This document shows, one piece after another, positions 1 to 12,400 of a stretch of 53,977 bases of DNA (position 1 is its first letter; each line of letters starts with the position of its first letter). The position numbers and the translations under genes are program-made. A model generated the notes under the pieces. It was not told where the DNA came from, ran no database searches, and was given only the letters and a program-made list of their open reading frames with translations. Origin of the DNA: Acanthaster planci (taxonomy: Eukaryota; Echinodermata; Asteroidea; Valvatida; Acanthasteridae); contig NW_019091610.1 in assembly GCF_001949145.1 (NCBI RefSeq), positions 230,525 through 284,501 of the forward strand. Direction: 5' to 3'.

Positions 1-136
1 TCCGTCTCATACCTTACTGCATATGCTCTGCGTGGTTGACTGGTTAGTGTGGATGGGATGATTTTTACGAATGCCATTACACCCCAAGCGCCATTTCAAA
101 TGCATTACTCTAAACACCATCTGCCAGAGTATGAAA

Positions 137-249
137 GGCTGCATCTGAATCTCTTGTCTAGAACTAGGTCTTTGCTCCATTGGAAATGCGTGAGGACACG
201 TAAACAATAGGCCTAGCCGTAGCTCTGGAAGCCCGTTTCGGACACGGCC
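137..249 (+). repeat. dispersed repeat, copy 1
   Basis: About 113 bp, closely matched in the same orientation at 36190-36306. Shared words include GGCTGCATC, GCTCCATTGGAAATG, CCTAGCCGTAGCTCTGGAAG and CCCGTTTCGGA. No terminal repeats or target duplication could be fixed. This copy ends about 60 bp before exon A. I do not recognise the family. Confidence 0.75.
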
Positions 250-308
250 AAAGACTGTGTTTCGTTTCAGTCCATTAATGGAACATTCCGACCTTTCCTT
301 CCACGCAG

Positions 309-427
309 TTATTATCAAACTGCTCCTGAGCCATGGCACACGACTAGGAGACGCCCTCTTGCGGGCAGTGGATACCCAGTTCTTGGACGCCGTGCAGCTA
401 ATATGCAAGCACTCGGAATCTCTCGAG
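309..427 (+). CDS. trpc-like: TRPC exon A: ankyrin repeat segment
   Basis: Exon A opens after the acceptor ...ccacgcag and closes before the donor gtaaga at 428. The first two bases finish a codon begun upstream, and then 39 codons follow (residues 1-39 of the joined fragment). It contains LGDALLRAVDTQF, the ankyrin motif shared by fly TRP and vertebrate TRPCs, followed by an AVQLICKH helix. It ends on a whole codon. An in-frame stretch to the left of the acceptor (257-308) is open but matches nothing, so I treat it as intron. Confidence 0.9.
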
Positions 428-3400
428 GTAAGACGAGTGAATAATAAAAAAAAACACTGGAGGGAGGATGGGGGGGGGTACTTGGCACTGGAAAGTTGCC
501 GAGCAGCGCACTCAAGGTCTTCATCTAGAATTTTCCTTGGTCATTAATGTTCATCAAGTGACATTTTCATTAGTATCCAGCTATGTGAAACATCAATTAT
601 GTCACCTTGGACAGGCCACCCCTCTATTCTTGGATCATAGCCAAATGAGATGTAAAGTTTCACAAGAAGCGTCCACTAATTCTCCCTAATAACCCCCACT
701 GCCGCCGAGTGATGTCATAATGTTCAAGTTAATGGCACTAATTCACAAGTTGATTGAGAAAACCCGTGGGCGCATGATTGACGAAGCATTAGAGAAAATT
801 CAGCAGCCAAAATAATGTTGAAGGAACTGTTTTTTCCTTTTGTGTTTTTGCTTGCATTGAGCAGTTTTCCAATCAAAACGCCCCTTTATAATGTAAAAGA
901 GTTCACAGCAACTGTTAAGTTTCATTGGGCATAATTTTTGAAGGCTGTGGAGTAGCACTTGAGACATGTGACTCATGACGTCTTATTCCGGTTTGCCATC
1001 ATTTAGCGATTTGTACAGTCCCCAGTTTAGAAATGACCCAAGAAAAATGGAAAAAAATAAATACATATAGCCTACGCTGACAGTTTTTCCTAAAAATGGT
1101 CGCGCATGTTGGCACCACTTTTGTTTACAAAAATCCTTTCATGATATTGCATATAGACGACACACAGCGATATTTTTGTTTCAAATGTTACATTTAGCTT
1201 TCCATGAAGTTTAATTAAACAGTTTAATTGCCCAATTATGCAAGATAATTTTAACTCTTCACATTGCAGCCCGAGGAGAGAAAAGCTGTGATTGGTTGTC
1301 ATCCGGAAAACGACGATTTCCACCCTGACCTAACTCCAATAGTGCTGGCTGCACACCACAACAACTACTTGATTCTAAAGGTAAAGGTGGTGATGGTGGG
1401 TGTGGTGAGGAATAGGGTGGTAACGTTAACTTGAGTTGTAGTGTTGTTGTGAGCGTTGGTGGTAACACTGGCATTGTGCAGGTGCTGCATGGTTCAGTGG
1501 AGAAATTGCAGGAACGATAATGCCTTTATGTTGATAACCCGTGCAGTGCCTTTAAAGTGGAAATGATGATGTGAACGTTGGAGTCCTGAAATTGGTTTTG
1601 TCTCTATTCCCGAATCTGTTCTATGAGTGTGCGTGTTATAAGCAAGACATGGTCGAATTCGAAACAAATGTGCAAAATGACCCGGCTGTTGTCTTCAAAT
1701 CCTGAATATTCATTTTCCACGCAAATCGCCACAAGATGACATGAGCGATGAGATTTACTGTGACATTCTGAACAGTGACGTGCATATTCGTTTGTGTTTT
1801 TTGGGGGGCCAAAAGGTTGCGAACCAAGTCCAGGTTCATCGTCATAACGCTTAACTGAATAGAAATTTTAGGTATTGGCGATATAGGAGAACTATACGGG
1901 ACTTTTCTGGACATCTTTTAGACGCTACTTAAATACGGTGCGGTGATCCCCGACCCCGACTCGTCGGATTTTCAGCGCACGGAGAAACATACCCTACAGC
2001 GCTCGGTGGGCACTTTGAATGTTTACCGCGCCTTGTCCAGCGGCTACTACATCTCCCTGACCGCCCCTGACCCCATTGGCCACGCCTTCACCCTCTCCAG
2101 CAAGCTGGGGGAGATGAGTAACCAGGAGTATGAGTTCCGCGCCGAGTACACGGAGCTTTCCGAGTCGGTGGAGCAGTACGCTGCCGACATTCTCGCCCAG
2201 GCACGTGACTCAGACGAGGTAAGGTAACTTCTCACTTTTATCTGTGAGCAGATTAGTTCTCCGCGGTTCAAGGGCATAACATCAACGCACAATACGCCGA
2301 AGACCTTTGTACTGGTTGATCTACAACTGATACCAATTTGCTTCTAGGGTAGGAATTGTTCCTGTCGTGTCAGAACCTTGTTACTCAGGCCAGGTCGTCG
2401 GGAATTAATCCTTGTATTCTTTGCCAACTTTGCCTTTCATCGAGAAAAGACGATGTTGCAGTGAAGTGCCTTGCCCACGGACACAACTGACCACAAGCCA
2501 CACACATAGCACGAGAGGTGGTCTGTGGCTTCCTGCAGCTTTGCGCTCATGAATCTTCATTCTTTGAAAATTATTGAAACAATTCTCCTTGGAAATGCTC
2601 AGCCTAATGAGGAGATGTGTGACCAAACAATTTCACTTCTCACGCTCGACGGACGAGTCTTTTTCCCCTCGTCGACAAAACAAACCACAAGTCAATTTAA
2701 TAGTTTGAAAATTGCTTTTAAATTCACATCTATACGGGAGCGTGTAAGGGCCACTTGCAAAATTTTTTTTGAGTTACAATCTTGCCGCAACAAGTTATTA
2801 TCTCGCCTGGAAAAATATTTCTGCCAGTGGCCCTGATACACTTCCGTACATTTGCTATGGTGAAATCAATTAAATGTGATTTCGTTTGCGGTTCAGTGCT
2901 GGAGATCTTCTGAGAAACATCATCGATCGAGAGCAGTCACATCCATCGGGGAGGCATTTTTCGGAGACATCTTGATTTTTATTTAGTGTTCGTGACATTG
3001 AGAGGGAACAAAATCGTAGGCGAACACACCAAGCAACTAACAGACCTTCCCCTTTTGCAGTTTATCGATTTCGGCTCGAAACGAGGTCAAGTTTATATTT
3101 TGCATCGCAAACAATGAAAAGGATCGGGGAGGGACATTGAGATTATGTGGTTGTGCGAAAAAGTCCTCCGTCCAACCATCATGAAATCCAGTCCTCTGTC
3201 TTGATTGTCAGTGTTCTTTTATCATATTTGCATTTGCCGTCAATTATCCCTGTGTTTACTGTAAGAGCCTGCACTTTAAGCAATGGGGCCTGTGTTGATT
3301 GTTCATACATTATGATCTTGCCTGCATAGAAATCTGTCACGCGGAATCAACTGGCCTGCGATAACAACGACAAATTCACTTTTCCTTTGGATATCTATTA

Positions 3401-6400
3401 TCGTCGGCAACTGATGCAACTCTTTTCGTACGTTAAATACCTAATATGCTGTTCATTTTCAACTTATTTTAGGGAGCTGAGATTGATAAGGAAGCTTATT
3501 TTAAATCGTCTGTAACGAATGTTTTGAAATGGAGATCAGTGGACTCCTCCAACCAGTAGGTTCATGCATATACGTAAGAAACACTGATATCATTATGCAT
3601 GAGATGAGACATTATACCCGATCGCCGCACTAACAAGCCACTTTCTTTCTCCAAAATGGACACCTGTAATTTGGATTCTGAGGGTTTTATATCTCCAAAG
3701 GCTAGTTGAGTACACAACATTGTCAACACTGCACCACTGAGGGTTGCTTAGAGTACATTATTATGATTACAAAGTCGGTATGTAGTGCATTGAAATAGTC
3801 ATTGATACTTGAGGTTGCGGAATGCTCATGCGCTGCCTAATACGCAGGAATGTTTTGAGTAATACATGTAGTTGACAACTGGGAGGGCATTTTGGCGATG
3901 AAACAGGAATGTTGGATGGACAAGGAGGAATAAAAAAAAAAGTCTGGCCAATAAGCCTTTTGCGAGTTCGATTTGAATAAAATCTGGTACACTGAGTTCT
4001 TTAAATTCACGTGAACATAACAATTGGCATTCTCCTTACTAAAGCCACTGTTGTTATACCTCGTGATTCGGGCAAGCTTTTCCTTAGTTACCAAGAGACG
4101 CCTTGCAACAATACACTGTTTTCAATGGAAAAGAAGGGCACAAAGGAACCACTCCATTCCAGAGATGGTGGTCGCTAAGCAAAAGCTTGCTCCGAATCAC
4201 GAGGCATAGCAACAGTGTATTTAGTCTGGGGAATTCAAGTTGATATGTTTGTGTGCAATCAGATAACTCAGTGTACCAGATTTTATTCAAATTTATCTCG
4301 CAAATGGCTTATTGCCTCGTCAAGGATAAATTATAATCGCTTGAAGATCATGGCCAGAATATCGATTCTCTAAGATCAACTTGATTACCCGAAAGTAACA
4401 ACCAGGAAGTGCTTTCTCGGTACACCGTGATAGTATTGGTGCAGCGTAATCTACGTTTTCTGCATCTGCGACAAACCTCAAGGTCATGGATCGCTGATGG
4501 CGGGGCAGACGGGACGCTAGGTCTATAGCTGCTGCGTCATGTGCCTGTACATTATCTCATGCTTATGTGCCTCCATGCACTTGTCTGAATCATCAATCAT
4601 CGTATTTTACGGGATGTTTACGAGGATGCTCCCGGGCGGTAGTGTTGAAGGCAGTCATCGATTCTACGAGCATGTACTCGATGGGAGAAAATTCCTTACC
4701 ATTAGGCTGCGACTGGAGAGCAGAGTTGCTAACATCGGCCTTGCCTCTGATGAATAAACTTTGTAGCCATAAATCACTCCCTTCAGAATGAGTCCATTCA
4801 GTCCATTTAAAGCGATGGAAACCTTGGTATTCTGATGTAAAGAGACCTTCGTTTTACTGCATCAGTGCCGTCTGCGTCTCGGTGTACTGAAAAAGCACCC
4901 ATGGGTGGTTTAGTTACTATCGGTTAAACAAGTGTGTTGGGGAGGGGCATCGTTCAAAACTTCTGTCCATGATCTTCAAGCGTAACAGAACAAATAAATC
5001 AAATTAAATTGACCCTTGACGAGGCGACTGGCCTTGCCATTTGATGTCAACACGCACAAGGCAAAATTAAAACCTACATGTGAGTCGCCAAACGATCAAG
5101 TATCCAGACGCTTACGGTGCTGCAGTACGTACGCATTGTCTGATGCTCTTGTGGGCCTACCTCGAAATTTTTTCTGCGCCTCGTCAATCATCATCATAGT
5201 GCACAGGATTTTAACGAGGATACTCCCGCTGAAGGCAGTCGTCGATTTTACGAGCATGTACTCAATGAGGGAAAATGCTCCCGAAAAATGCCAACATTAT
5301 GGTTGTTAAAGGCCTCTGCATCGATTTGTAGGGTGATAGTTCGGCAAGCTAGAAGGGTTACACATTGCCAATGTCGTCCGTAGCTCTGGTGGAAAAATGT
5401 TGAAGCCACAAATAAGTCCATTCACAATGATGGTTGGTCAGCGACAACACCGTAGTTCGTCAATGTCTCACACAATCGCTTTTGATAAATAAACCCCACT
5501 TGTTGTCCTTGCCAAAGTTTTTTCTAACACATTTTTGCGGTTTCTTAATGGCAACTGCACGTGTGTCGGCTTGCTACTTGAAGTCTTTCAAATACAGAAA
5601 AAGAAGCGCAACCGTTTGCTCAGTTAAAATTTTCAATGATTCTATTCATATTTTCGCTGACTTTTTTCTGCTTTTGTTGCAATCTTTTTTATGTGTCCAA
5701 CTGCATCGTTGAACATTGAACGTTGGTGGAAATAATCCTTTGTAGGATTGAAAATGTAATCATTCTTAAACGCTATAGACCTGTAGGCTTTCTCGATTGG
5801 TTTGCATTGTGTAAGAGAAAACATCATTTTGGAACCCAGGATCGTCTGTGTTAAACAGATCTTACAAGACTGTCAGTCTTTCCTTTTTAACCACAGCCAA
5901 GTTTGATCAGCGACCACACAGGACCAGTGGTCGATTTCCATGGTAACCAACGCACAATATAAATTGGGGCAAGTTGCTCCCTGTAGGCCCTACAAAGAAT
6001 TGATTCGACATTACTGACAAATTGTATGCTCAAGAGATTTTGGGAGATTTCGTCTTGCTACTTCACTACGTGGGTTATGTATAAGGGCGTCACTGGGAGT
6101 GTTCTTTTTGGAGGGAGGGGCAAACCACTTTTTTCCCGGGGGGGTTCGGGGAGGGGGAGCACTTACCAGCTGAAACTATCAAACAATTAATACTCTTAGG
6201 GTTCGGTTTTGAGGATTTTGTTACAAAATGATGCTTTTCATCCGTCATTTTAAAAAAAGTTTCTTTCACTTTCTTGGCTTTACTACTCTCCCCCTTTTTT
6301 TCCCACGGGCAAGCGCCCTTTGCCCCATTGCTATGTCCCCCTTTGCTATGCACCGCCAGGTTCCAATCCCAAAGTATTTGGCCGACAAAGTATCACATTA

Positions 6401-9400
6401 TGTATGCACGGTGATTCATCAATGTCAAGAATAAATTTAGACGGGAAAGTACGCTTCGTAACTGGCCAAGAAAAAGTACCGGAAATTGTCAAAAGACTCG
6501 AGAAGTTTGTCTTTGTGCTGGTTTTGACATTTACGATGATATTTTTGACATTCATGATGTCTAGTACCCAACCTCGCACAAAGGCATACTCTCATCCAAA
6601 TAAGTTTGTTATTTGCTTTTTATACTACACTTGTTAATATTGGGATCTGATCTGGTACGTGTGAGATGTTTAATCTCCTACGAACATTAAATTGCCCTCC
6701 CCCGGCGAATCAATCAATTGGGAGTGGATTTCAATCTCTCACTTTTCATTTGGAGCTTTGTTATCGCACAGCAGGGACGATAAAACCGCGAAATAAAGTC
6801 AGGTTGCCACAAGCTTATTTTCTCTCTTTTCCAATCACCAAGATTCGCTTGAATCCCCCAGAGGTTCAATTGTTTGTCTCCGGTCCCGGTTTCTGGACAT
6901 ACCTGTGTCAATATTTTTCCTCATGTCTGACGGCAAATTGCTTCGATGTATTCCCCGAGATCGGTTCCCCGTGCTCGACCAAGACTGCACGTGGAAGACA
7001 GCCGCAGGCGCCACGACTCCTTGCTTCCGAATACAGGACTCTGTAAAACAACTCACACCAACAACGTTAATCCTATAGACGGATTAATATCAATCAAGTT
7101 AACTCCTCCTTCAGTATTGCTCTTTTGCGGAACGCCTCTATAGTCTTGAACATATCGCCAGGATAGTGAAATCAGTTATCGCGTGCACCATCGGGATAAC
7201 ATCGCACAACTCGCTTATCAAAATATGTTACTTGCAGAAAAATTCACACCTTTACTTACGTGTAAAGGGAGAATTGTTTCTGCCTCCCACTGGAAATTAA
7301 CCTGTTGCTTTGCAAACTGCAAGCTCACCGACAAGCTACGAAAGTTATGGTCTGTTCCTCTGCTAAAAGGCACTCCCTGTTGAATTGCATGTTGTTAACA
7401 GATTGTGCCCTCTGAGTCGAAGTATTTGTACCCACAAACATGGCGTCCTCCCATGGCAGTGTGTGTTGTAAGTGTTGTTTACCAAAAATAAAGCTGAGTT
7501 TCGCATTGCATCCAGCGCATCAGTAGTCTGTGTACTTGACCGTCTTTACAATATATCGATAGTCTGAGCATTTTGAGAAGTTAATGACACAAGTAAATAT
7601 ATTGTAGACATTTTCAGAACCTATTTTTCTTGCCATGTTCTCATTCACGTTCACATCACATGTAACGACGATGCTAATCTGCATTATTTTCAATCTGTTT
7701 TTTTCTTTGTCTATAAATCCAAGTAGATCCTATTGTTTTGTTAATAATTTTCTAATTAAATCTAGGGCCTTTTAACAATGCCAGTGAAGTTCGAATGTTT
7801 TTTTTTCTGTAAGAGATTTACAAACTAATCCAAACAGAATATCCTGTGCATATATCGAATGTAGCATCCTTGTACTGAGTGGTGAGACAAATATTACTCC
7901 AATACCAAATCTTGGATATGCTCCCAATGTCAATGCATTGTTTTTCCCTTTAGTAATTTAGATGATACAGAGTTTTCAAAGCTAAGCAGCTATGTCCCCA
8001 CTCTAGAGCCCGCTGATTGCATCATGGAGAAATAAAACATTCTCCATGATTGCATTGACAGTAACGATTTAGTGTACACTGATATGCCCAGTCTTTCAAC
8101 CAATGATGTTGATGACCTGAACATTCAATATACATGTAGATTGAATACAAAATTGCAGGTATGCCAACATCTAACATCTCCCCAACGCAAAAATACATCT
8201 TGAAAAAAGGTATGCCAGTGTTACAGACTGCCAAGATGTTGCTGACAATAATGCATTGAACCTGAAAATACTGCATATTGACATTAGAAATTTATCTGAA
8301 ACCGTCGACAGTTTCAATACTCTTCGCTCATTAAATGAGTTCTGTATCATTGGCTTGACTGAAAAGTTGTTGAAGAAAACATCTCTAGCAAGGTTCGCTT
8401 TACCGGGTTATACTTTACTGACAGTTAACATTGAATATAAACGGGAGGTGGCGTAGCACGTTATGTTAAAAGTGGAATAAGTTTTGAAATAATGAAGGAC
8501 TTTAGCAATTGTCCTTCCTTAATGGAATCTTTATTAATTGAAATAAATAAACCTGCAACAAAAATACGGAATAGTTGGAGTTACTTATACCCCCGCTCAC
8601 AGCTCATAAGGATTTCATGAATGAAATAAAATGCTCTCACAAATTTCTTTTGACGATATAACCCGTACAGTCTGTAGCGATTTTAATAGAAATCCATTGG
8701 ATCTAAACAATAATTACAAGACTTTCTGGAACCCATGTAATCATGTTATTCATTTGTACCATTAATTGACAAACCCTCCAGAATTACCACAAAATCAGCA
8801 AATCTAATCGATAATATATTCCCTGACATAATGCCCACACCCAAATCTGTGATGTTAATCTCCGATGTATAAAAGTGAACAAGTGCCAGTATGTACAGGC
8901 ACGACAGTACCAACTCTTCATAACCTTTAAGAAGTCCTTTGCAACCCACCCGATATGACTCGACAAACTAAATGGAAAGCTTTCTCGCCGATATTTTCTC
9001 ACCAAAGTCTTAGTTTTGTCTTATGCCTAAAGGCGTTTTCCATATGTGCATGTACCGGTACATTATTCGAACCGTTCCGTATTGGCATCCATTCGCCGCA
9101 TTACACTTTGGTATGATTTGAGTGAGCACTCGCGGCATGGCAGCTTACGCATAATTACAGAGTTAAGGCGCGCTGAAAACGTGCGTATGAAAAAACCCCT
9201 CAAAAGAGCAGATTTAAGGAATTTGACATATTGAACGCCTAAGTATGTCTACAAACTAGTAGCAAGATTGTGTTAATTGCCAAATAGTTTTTAGATATAA
9301 TAATGCAGTTAATGAGCTTCATGGTTAATCCATCTGTTTAGTTTTGGAAGCAAACGAAGCAATTATTGTGGCCGTTAAAATCCAATGCACTTGACTCCCA

Positions 9401-12400
9401 TTGAGTTCTATTCCTTGGCATTATCGATGGAAAGCTTATGTGTAATATTCCCCAAATTTTACCCGCAAGAAAATTATATGTTAATTCCGCTATGTCGACC
9501 TCAGTCCCGTCAAAAGTTTTTTCTTGCAGAATTAAGAGAGTTGAATTGAATCAAATCTGTGCTTCATATGTTTGGTCCCGCAGTTGACCAGCATTTTGAC
9601 CCACAACCATAGCGTGCAACCTAGCGATGAGAACAATGCCAAAGAAATAGCGCTCTTCAAAGTCTTCCATGCGATCAGTTGTGAACAGAAAAAGGTGAGT
9701 TTTTTGTTCAATTTTTTTAGGGTTCGTTTGTCGTGTTTTGAAAGCGTGATTATGACTAAACGATTGCTTTTACAGACAAAGATAAGGGTAAACATGGTGG
9801 AGATTACAGGACCTAGAAATTCACTCGCTGATTACACTTGAAAAAGAGCACAGAATCCGTTTGATGAAACGCATTGGCGATGAGTGAACGTGTCAGTCAG
9901 CGTGCACTGACGACGATTAAAGTTGATTATATTTCTGGTTTTCCACTTTGGAATTCGATGGAAAAAAATTAAACGTAATATTTTTCAAACAGCCCAAATT
10001 GTTTTGTCTTTCTTTGAACAATCTCGTCTGTAGCTGCCCAATGCAATAAATCGTGTTTAGATTAATGAGAACAGTCGTGGTTGTACCATTATTTAGATGA
10101 CTACATGGGCTTGATGTCCTCTTTTCCAGCTAAAAGTGATCGCAAGCCGCGCAGAATCATCACTTTTTAGCATCTTTTTATTTGAAAGTTTGATATTACA
10201 CTTCAACCTTTATTATAATGTAAACAGCATGCAATTTAATAGCATTATATTACAATTGATAAATCTGTCTTTAGCCTTCACTGTAGAGTTGAGGTGAGGT
10301 GCTTGCTTACAATAATGAGATGGGGTAGCAAATTATTAGGTTTCGAAAAAGTTTCTCGTAGAGCTGTCATGAGAGTCGATATGAGAGAGTCAGAAAGGGA
10401 AGAGATCGAGTAGGAAGTTGTTTTTCTGATCTGCCATCTGTCCAAGTGTGCTGAAATTCCATGAACCGATTTCAACTGTTAATGCAAACTCAACGAGGAA
10501 ACGCTGATGATTTGGTTACCTTTTCCTTTCTTCCTGACCCCACTCTCGATGCTATGAATACTTCAAGAATATCTCAGGAATATTAATATTTCGTGATGGC
10601 AGACAGGCCACCTGGATAGTTCCGTGCCGTTAGTGCAGCCTTGCTGCTGTGTATGTACATCATTATAGTGCGCGCCCTGCTTCACGCGCATTACCGTGTC
10701 CTGTTTCAGTGGGCGGGGATGATTTAATGCTGTTGTCATGTAGTCCGTAGAGTGTCGTCACGCAATTTCCTTTCTCCAAACTTCTAATAATTTGATACTG
10801 TTCCGGATGTTTCTTTCGTCGATTCTGCTGTGACGCTGTAACATCTGTTGGACACTGTCAAGGGACGGATCCAGAGATAAATTGTGGAGGGGGTAGGCCA
10901 AATATTGGGGAATTTCGAGAGCAGCTTTCTATGGACTTTCTGTGGGTGAAGCTAAATTCGGGGCTTCGGAAATGCTTTTGAAAGGCTTTTCCATTATATC
11001 AAGAAAGACAATAATGGGGAGGGCGGGCCTTAGCCCCCCCTCCCGATCCGCAGAGCCGTAAAAGTAAAACTCCTCTTACCCGATTTTGAAAAACATTTCT
11101 GGCATAAAAGGTTAAAGTATACGTTCAAATTCGAGCATACGTGCATCTGTTTTGCCATTTTGCACCTTTGGAGTGCGAAAAAGCTACGGAGGCTTTAAAC
11201 GGCCATCCATATTACCACGTACTTGGCCCCTGGTTTTATTCCTTCAAAGTGACATTCTAATAAGATGCACATCGTTTGAGTGAGTGCGTCGCTACTCCCT
11301 GTTGATTTCCACTGTATAACAATTTCCTTAAAATCAGGTAACTCAAAAGAATACCTGAAACGTCTGCTTCATATTTTGACTTGATCACCGAATATTCCGA
11401 TTTTAATTAACGTGTATATTGGAAAAAATAATACTTGAAAGTAGATGCTTTTTCGTCAGGGCAAAGCGTTACAATGGTATCGGCAAGTGTTTTCCACAGT
11501 TCCTGGGTATATACAGCAATGGCTTCCTGAATTACCGTAATATCCGAGACCAGTAACACCGCTGCGGGGATCGGTAGCTAAGTTCAGGTTGGATCTGCTA
11601 GGTGGAAAAACGAACATATATATTTATATATATACAGTCATTTGCAAAACTTTAAGACCACCCATACAAAATGCATTACCCGGAAGAAAAAACAAACATA
11701 AACCAATCAATCATGGCAACGTATGTTCATTTTCAAATGTGTAACCTTAGTATCTTGGTTAATTAAACGGCTATCTGGCTACATTTCCATGTTTGAAATG
11801 TTAACAGCCTAATATTCAGTGTGCCCTCCCTTATTTCTGATTACTTAGAATGGCTTTTTTTACCCATGCTGCCTTGCAGACAAAATGTCATGCAAGACCT
11901 GCCTTTGCAAAAGATTTCATTTAAATGGGTCTATAGCACTACACTGATGATACGCACCTCTGTAAAATCATGTTAAGTAGTCGTTCAATGAGACAATGTA
12001 ATGCAGGCCCAGTGACAGAAATAGCAATACAATTCCAGGTGGTCTTAAACTTTTCAAAATGACTTACAGATATTGTTCAAAGCACGAGGGACTTTTCGAG
12101 AATTTCGACATTTGCCAAGGTCTCGTGAGTAATATGAGCCTGGGGATAGCCAGTCATGTTCTTTTTCTATTATGGGCTAATTTAATTCAGTTGTCAAATT
12201 ATGGAACGTTTTACCCACCCACATTAAGGACTCTGCTGTCAATAACTCATTCCTTTTCTGAGAGATCTTAAGCAGTCTGTTTTCAAGATCATTAATTTTT
12301 TCCAGATCATTAATTTGTTCCCGGTATATAGGCCATCATGAGTTGTCTGGTGCGCATGGTTGGCCAATTTAAGTCTAGATTATTACCACATATGGGCATA

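Larger units (their letters stand above)
2219..9583 (+). other. intron 3
   Basis: Intron of 7365 bp with donor gtaagg and acceptor tcccgcag. It holds a possible SINE scrap (2347-2530), a foldback element (3949-4314), a local direct duplication (4525-4800 and 5104-5430), a G-rich/C-rich element-like stretch (about 6085-6360), a TIR-element fragment (7431-7500) and a decayed non-LTR retrotransposon (7900-8880). I see no further TRPC exon. Residues on either side (RDSDE then LTSIL) join exactly as in other TRPCs. Confidence 0.85.

Noticed and set aside
6085-6360. G-rich to C-rich inverted element
   Set aside because: The two halves look complementary mainly because of homopolymer runs; no convincing terminal repeat could be aligned.
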